From contig BPGW01000010.1 of NCBI GenBank assembly GCA_026003235.1, positions 1 through 40,942 on the forward strand: a stretch of DNA of 40,942 nucleotides. The letters run 5' to 3'. This stretch comes from Bacteroidia bacterium (GTDB lineage Bacteria > Bacteroidota > Bacteroidia > SpSt-205). Made by a program: the position numbers and the translations under genes. A model generated the notes under the pieces. It was given only the letters and a program-made list of their open reading frames with translations, made no database searches and was not told the origin of the DNA. Below are positions 37,296 through 40,942 of this stretch, one piece after another; position 1 is the stretch's first letter, and each line of letters begins with the position of its first letter.

Positions 37296-37731
37296 ATGGC
37301 GCTCACCCGAAAAGAAAAACAGGCCCAGGGACTGCCTAAGCCGTACGCCGGAAACCGCAAAAAAACGCATGGCCGAAGCCCTGAAGCAACAGCGCAAGGC
37401 TTTGTATTATGTGATTTATCGGGGCTGCCCGTATCCTCCCCGTAAAGTGCGGCTCGTGGCCGACCTGGTGCGCGGCCTTCCCGTAGAAAAGGCCATGGCT
37501 TACCTCAAGCTTAGTCGCCGGTGGGCCGCCAAAGAAGTGCTGAAAGCCCTCCGATGCGCCCTCAACGACTGGGAACAAAAAACAGGGGGCGCAGGAGACC
37601 TGGAAAAACTCCGCGTGGTGCGGATTGAAGTGGATTCCGGGCCTTTCCTCAAACGGATCCAACCCGCTCCCCAGGGCCGCGCCCACCCCATCCGAAAACG
37701 CTCCTCGCACATCCGAATCTACCTCGCATAA
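37296..37731 (+). CDS. rplV: 50S ribosomal protein L22, with an apparent +1 indel near the N-terminus
   Basis: L22 lines the exit tunnel. The frame that encodes the recognisable protein can start at ATG 37369 (ALYYVIYRGCPYPPRKVRLV, 120 residues). However, a start at 37296, placed immediately after rpsS as elsewhere in this operon, gives a basic N-terminus (MALTRKEKQAQGLPKPYAG). That reaches the seven-A run 37359-37365 and then loses frame. With six As the two join as GNRKKRMAEALKQQRK, a continuous 144-residue L22. The extra A is probably a sequence error; transcriptional slippage on A7, or true use of the internal start, is also possible. L22 is essential, so real loss is unlikely. Confidence 0.85.
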
Positions 37732-37734
37732 CCT

Positions 37735-38523
37735 ATGGGACAGAAAACGCATCCAATCGGCTTTCGGTTAGGCATCACGAAAGGATGGTTCTCCAACTGG
37801 TACGCGGGCCGTCGGCTGGCTCCTTACCTGATCCTGGACCAGCTCTTTCGTGAGCACATTGAACGCAACTACCCCAAAGCGCAGGTGTCGCGCATTTACG
37901 TGAATCGCACCTCGCTCCAGGCTACCCACGTCATTATTCACGCGGCTCGGCCAGGCATCATCATTGGGCGCAGCGGCGAAAATATCAAGCGGCTTCAGGT
38001 GGAGCTGGCCCGCATCGTGCACCGCTTCAACAAGGACTATCAGCACCTCTTGGTCGGCCCTAAAGAAGTCCTCAACCGAGAGCGCAAACTCTTGAATCCA
38101 GACGCCATTGAAGTGAGCCTGCGCGAAGTGGCCCGCCCAGAACTGGACGCCGTCATCGTGGCCAAAAACATCGCCGAACAGCTGGAAGCCCGCTTTTCGC
38201 ATCGGCGCGTGATGAAAAGCGCCATCGCCCAGGCTATGCGAGCCGGAGCGCAGGGGATCAAAATCCGCTGTACGGGACGGCTCGGCGGCTCCGATATGTC
38301 CCGCTCTGAAGAATATCGGGAGGGCCATATCGCCCTTCAGACCCTCCGCTCGGACATTGATTACGCCACCGCCACGGCCCACACCATCTACGGGGCCATC
38401 GGGGTAAAGGTCTGGATTCTCAAAGGAACGCTGTACGGCAAGGTAGACCTCTTCCCTTGGCTTAGCGAGTCCACGAAAGGGGCTCGCCCTGCGCGAGAAA
38501 AAACTCGTAAAAAATCTGGATAA
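37735..38523 (+). CDS. rpsC: 30S ribosomal protein S3
   Basis: 262 residues with a slightly extended basic C-terminus. S3 is part of the mRNA entry channel and has helicase activity. [18 protein letters not shown] is the classic start; the KH domain shows [16 protein letters not shown]; and the C-terminal half has [10 protein letters not shown]-like [17 protein letters not shown] (here [16 protein letters not shown]) and DLFPWLS. Three nt separate it from rplV. Confidence 0.98.
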   Translation: MGQKTHPIGFRLGITKGWFSNWYAGRRLAPYLILDQLFREHIERNYPKAQVSRIYVNRTSLQATHVIIHAARPGIIIGRSGENIKRLQVELARIVHRFNKDYQHLLVGPKEVLNRERKLLNPDAIEVSLREVARPELDAVIVAKNIAEQLEARFSHRRVMKSAIAQAMRAGAQGIKIRCTGRLGGSDMSRSEEYREGHIALQTLRSDIDYATATAHTIYGAIGVKVWILKGTLYGKVDLFPWLSESTKGARPAREKTRKKSG

Positions 38524-38525
38524 CT

Positions 38526-38963
38526 ATGCTTCAGCCTAAGCGTACCCGATACCGCAAGGAGCAAAAGGGTCGCCTGCTGCATGAAGGCGGCGTGCGTGGA
38601 GCAGCTGCCCGCGGCAACCAAGTCGCTTTTGGTTCGTTCGGCCTCAAAGCCATAGATGGGGGGCTCTTGACCGCTCGGCAGATTGAGGCGGCCCGGGTAG
38701 CTTTGACCCGCTACCTTCGGCGAGAAGGGAAGATCTGGATTCGTGTTTTTCCCCACAAGCCTATCACCCGTAAGCCCCTTGAAGTGCGCATGGGAAAAGG
38801 AAAAGGCAATGTGGAGTTTTACGCCGCCGTCATCAAGCCTGGCACCGTCCTCTTTGAATGCGAGGGCGTAAGCGAAGCCGCTGCACGCGAGGCTTTCCGG
38901 TTAGCTGCCCATAAACTTCCTATCAAAACCCGTTTCGTCCGCCGCCCTGACTATGAAGGCTGA
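38526..38963 (+). CDS. rplP: 50S ribosomal protein L16
   Basis: 145 residues. L16 shapes the A site of the large subunit and stabilises tRNA there. [45 protein letters not shown] and [20 protein letters not shown] are standard signatures. Its last 11 bases overlap the rpmC start. Confidence 0.98.
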   Translation: MLQPKRTRYRKEQKGRLLHEGGVRGAAARGNQVAFGSFGLKAIDGGLLTARQIEAARVALTRYLRREGKIWIRVFPHKPITRKPLEVRMGKGKGNVEFYAAVIKPGTVLFECEGVSEAAAREAFRLAAHKLPIKTRFVRRPDYEG

Positions 38964-39162
38964 AGAACTGCGAGCTTACACCCTGCACGAGCTGCATCAG
39001 CTGTTGCACCAGAAGCGCAAAGAACTGGCCGATCTCCAGTATAAAAACGCCCAATCGCCCTTATCCAACGCTGCCAGCGCCATTCCTGCTCTTAAAAAGA
39101 CTATCGCCCGCATTCTCACTGTCATCAATGAAAAACGCCATGAGCGAGCCCAAAGTAGATAA
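38953..39162 (+). CDS. rpmC: 50S ribosomal protein L29
   Basis: 69 residues. L29 is a two-helix protein near the tunnel exit next to L23. [18 protein letters not shown] and the C-terminal [15 protein letters not shown] fit the family. It overlaps rplP by 11 bp and rpsQ by about 23 bp, the tightest packing in the operon. Confidence 0.95.
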   Translation: MKAEELRAYTLHELHQLLHQKRKELADLQYKNAQSPLSNAASAIPALKKTIARILTVINEKRHERAQSR

Positions 39163-39418
39163 ACCTGTTCGCGGTCGCCGAAAGGAGTTTGTCGGCGTCG
39201 TGGTCAGTAACCGGATGACCAAAACCATCATCGTACGGGTAGAGCGCACCGAGCCTCACCCCCTTTACCACAAACCTGTCAAAAAATTCCGTAAATTTGC
39301 GGCCCACGACGAGCGCCAAGAAGCCCAGATCGGCGATGTGGTGCGCATCCAAGAGACGCGCCCGCTGAGCCGAACCAAGCGGTGGCGCCTCGTGGAAATC
39401 CTTCAAAAAGCCAAGTAA
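39140..39418 (+). CDS. rpsQ: 30S ribosomal protein S17
   Basis: 92 residues from ATG 39140 ([19 protein letters not shown]). An in-frame ATG at 39128 would add four residues; neither has a Shine-Dalgarno. S17 is an OB-fold primary binder of 16S r[41 protein letters not shown] and [19 protein letters not shown] are characteristic. Confidence 0.95.
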   Translation: MSEPKVDKPVRGRRKEFVGVVVSNRMTKTIIVRVERTEPHPLYHKPVKKFRKFAAHDERQEAQIGDVVRIQETRPLSRTKRWRLVEILQKAK

Positions 39419-39420
39419 GT

Positions 39421-39789
39421 ATGATCCAGCAAGAGTCGCGTTTGTCGGTCGCAGATAACACGGGTGCCCGAGAACTCTTATGTATTCGGGTGCTTGGGGG
39501 GAGCCACCGCCGTTATGGGGGGCTCGGCGATGTCATCGTGGCCTCTGTTAAGGACGCCATCCCCAACGGCCTCGTGAAAAAAGGAGATGTCGTCAAGGCG
39601 GTGATTGTACGCACCCGTCGAGCTTACCGAAGACCCAATGGCACCTATATTCGGTTTGAAGACAACGCCGCCGTGATCATCAACGCCGACGGCGAGCCCC
39701 GAGGTTCTCGCATCTTTGGCCCGGTGGCGCGGGAGCTGCGCGACAAAGGCTTCACTAAAATCGTTTCCTTAGCCCCTGAAGTGTTATGA
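39421..39789 (+). CDS. rplN: 50S ribosomal protein L14
   Basis: 122 residues from ATG 39421, two nt after rpsQ; this gives the exact family length and start ([20 protein letters not shown]). L14 contacts L19 and forms an intersubunit bridge. [30 protein letters not shown] and [17 protein letters not shown] are typical. The stop overlaps the rplX start as ATGA. Confidence 0.97.
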   Translation: MIQQESRLSVADNTGARELLCIRVLGGSHRRYGGLGDVIVASVKDAIPNGLVKKGDVVKAVIVRTRRAYRRPNGTYIRFEDNAAVIINADGEPRGSRIFGPVARELRDKGFTKIVSLAPEVL

Positions 39790-40119
39790 CTCACACCCGA
39801 TTTGTGCCCAAACTTCACATTCGGCGGGGGAGATACGGTCAAGGTCCTCTCTGGCGAGGATAAAGGCAAGACTGGCCGGGTGATTCGGGTTTTCCCCAAA
39901 AAAGGCCTGGCGATCGTGGAGGGCGTGGCCCTCGTCACCAAGCGCGTGCGCAAAAGCCAACGCTATCCACAGGGAGGCGTGGTCCAAGTAGAACGGCCTA
40001 TTCCGGTTTGTAAGCTTCAGCTCATTGACCCCAGCACAGGTAAGCCTACCCGGGTCGGCCGCAGAAAAGAAGGAGATAAATGGGTACGCTACGCCAAAAA
40101 AAGCGGTAAAGTCGTATGA
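39786..40119 (+). CDS. rplX: 50S ribosomal protein L24, with an apparent +1 indel
   Basis: L24 is an assembly initiator near the tunnel exit. Translation from ATG 39786 (ATGA overlap with rplN) begins [15 protein letters not shown] and then loses frame at the five-G run 39826-39830. With four Gs it continues directly into [20 protein letters not shown], giving a normal L24 of about 110 residues with the KOW motif. Read as given, only the frame from 39802 with an unlikely start (MCPNFTFGG) remains. Because rplX is normally required and the join is perfect, I interpret the extra G as a sequence error. Confidence 0.9.
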
Positions 40120-40691
40120 AGGGTTACCAGCCTAATCTTTATCGTCTCTACAAGGAAAAGGTGGCTCCTCAGCTCAAAGCGGAGCTGGGCTATAAAAATG
40201 TGATGCAGGTTCCCCGGCTGGAAAAAATTATCGTCTCACGGGGGGTTGGGGCCGCTGTGTCGGATAAAAAGCTTTTGGATCAAGCGATTCAGGAGCTGGC
40301 TCTTATTACGGGGCAAAAGCCCGTGGTGGCCCTGTCCCGCAAGGACGTTGCAGGCTTCAAGCTTCGCAAGCGCATGCCTATTGGGGTGAAAGTGACCTTG
40401 CGAGGGGCACGCATGTATGAATTCCTGGAGAGGCTCATCCATGCAGCTCTGCCTCGGACTCGGGACTTCCGTGGCATCTCCCCTACGGGCTTTGATGGGC
40501 GGGGTAATTACACCCTGGGGGTGCGCGAGCAGCTTATCTTCCCCGAAATAGACATAGACAAAGTCTACAAGATCGCCGGCCTGGACATCACCTTTGTCAC
40601 CACAGCCAAAACCGATCGGGAAGCCTTAGCTTTGCTCAAGGCGTTGAGGCTTCCTTTCCGAGAAGGCGAACCTACTTCCCAAAAAGCATAA
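40116..40691 (+). CDS. rplE: 50S ribosomal protein L5
   Basis: 191 residues. L5 carries 5S rRNA with L18 and contacts the P-site t[58 protein letters not shown] and the region [20 protein letters not shown] match the family. The ATG overlaps the rplX stop (ATGA). Confidence 0.98.
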   Translation: MKGYQPNLYRLYKEKVAPQLKAELGYKNVMQVPRLEKIIVSRGVGAAVSDKKLLDQAIQELALITGQKPVVALSRKDVAGFKLRKRMPIGVKVTLRGARMYEFLERLIHAALPRTRDFRGISPTGFDGRGNYTLGVREQLIFPEIDIDKVYKIAGLDITFVTTAKTDREALALLKALRLPFREGEPTSQKA

Positions 40692-40693
40692 CT

Positions 40694-40942
40694 ATGGCTA
40701 CAGATGCGGTAATAGCACGGGAGCGCAAGCGATGGAAGCTCTACTACAAGTACGCCCACAAAAGGGCCGAGCTCAAGAAAGCAGGCCAGTGGGAGAAGCT
40801 CGCGTTGCTCCCGAAAAACTCTTCCCCTGTTCGGTTGCGATTCCGGTGCCAACTCACGGGTCGGCCTCGTGGAAATTATCAAGCTTTCGGCTTGTGCCGG
40901 GTTAAGTTGCGCGAGCTTGCCCTGGAAGGAAAAATCCCTGGC
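40694..40942 (+). CDS. rpsN: 30S ribosomal protein S14, truncated by the window end
   Basis: The first 83 residues are visible from ATG 40694, 2 nt after rplE; no stop before the edge. S14 binds the 16S head. It is the long, zinc-free type: it lacks the CxxC zinc ribbon and shows [25 protein letters not shown], cited here as [12 protein letters not shown] and [10 protein letters not shown]. Only about six to ten residues are probably missing. Confidence 0.95.
   Translation, partial: MATDAVIARERKRWKLYYKYAHKRAELKKAGQWEKLALLPKNSSPVRLRFRCQLTGRPRGNYQAFGLCRVKLRELALEGKIPG

Noticed and set aside
39802-40119. rplX starting at MCPNFTFGG
   Set aside because: No family member starts so; a one-G correction at 39826-39830 yields the normal L24 N-terminus from 39786.

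Overview
The window comes from a GC-rich member of the Bacteroidota (FCB group). Several things point there: the TAnnTTTG promoter element in front of most first genes, the near absence of Shine-Dalgarno sequences, exported proteins whose predicted signal peptide ends in Ala-Gln, a DUF4292-type lipoprotein next to a TPR protein, and the continuous rpsL-rpsG-fusA-rpsJ-rplC... ribosomal cluster without tuf. The futalosine-pathway enzyme MqnD suggests menaquinone-based respiration. I cannot place it below phylum.

Layout. 1-547 is the end of an unrecognised gene. 584-1633 is a coiled-coil protein with a C-terminal membrane anchor, with several +1 shifts. 1572-2420 (minus) is a 3-hydroxyacyl-CoA dehydrogenase. 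2568-4247 is an exported repeat protein with two indels. 4391-6559 is katG. 6549-8481 is a horizontally acquired-looking restriction-modification module: an intact m4C methyltransferase with an extra C-terminal domain, and a MjaI-like endonuclease broken by an in-frame stop. 8483-9463 (minus) is a family 2 glycosyltransferase. 9530-16497 is a tightly overlapping run: DHH phosphoesterase, FKBP lipoprotein, outer-membrane-like protein, plsY, nucleotidyltransferase, TPR protein, DUF4292 lipoprotein, mqnD. A TonB-dependent receptor follows (16523-19294), then a tiny exported peptide (minus), then pyrR-pyrB-miaA.

21950-31208 is the most unusual block. Two paralogous, probably exported TPR-CHAT proteins (caspase-like, His/Cys dyad present) lie in direct orientation around a frameshifted polytopic membrane protein. 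Their N-terminal regions and CHAT domains are almost identical, but the nine 42-residue TPR units between them have diverged. The rest (31285-40942) is the str/S10/spc-type ribosomal cluster from S12 to S14, which runs off the window.

Two window-wide observations matter. First, TAnnTTTG (usually TACCTTTG) sits 3-5 nt before the start codon of many genes on both strands, implying leaderless or nearly leaderless mRNAs; it also fixes many starts. Second, seven indels disrupt genes mostly at mononucleotide runs, and two of these genes are essential ribosomal ones (rplV, rplX). This suggests that most of the indels are sequence errors. The nonsense codon in the restriction gene is a substitution and is more likely real.
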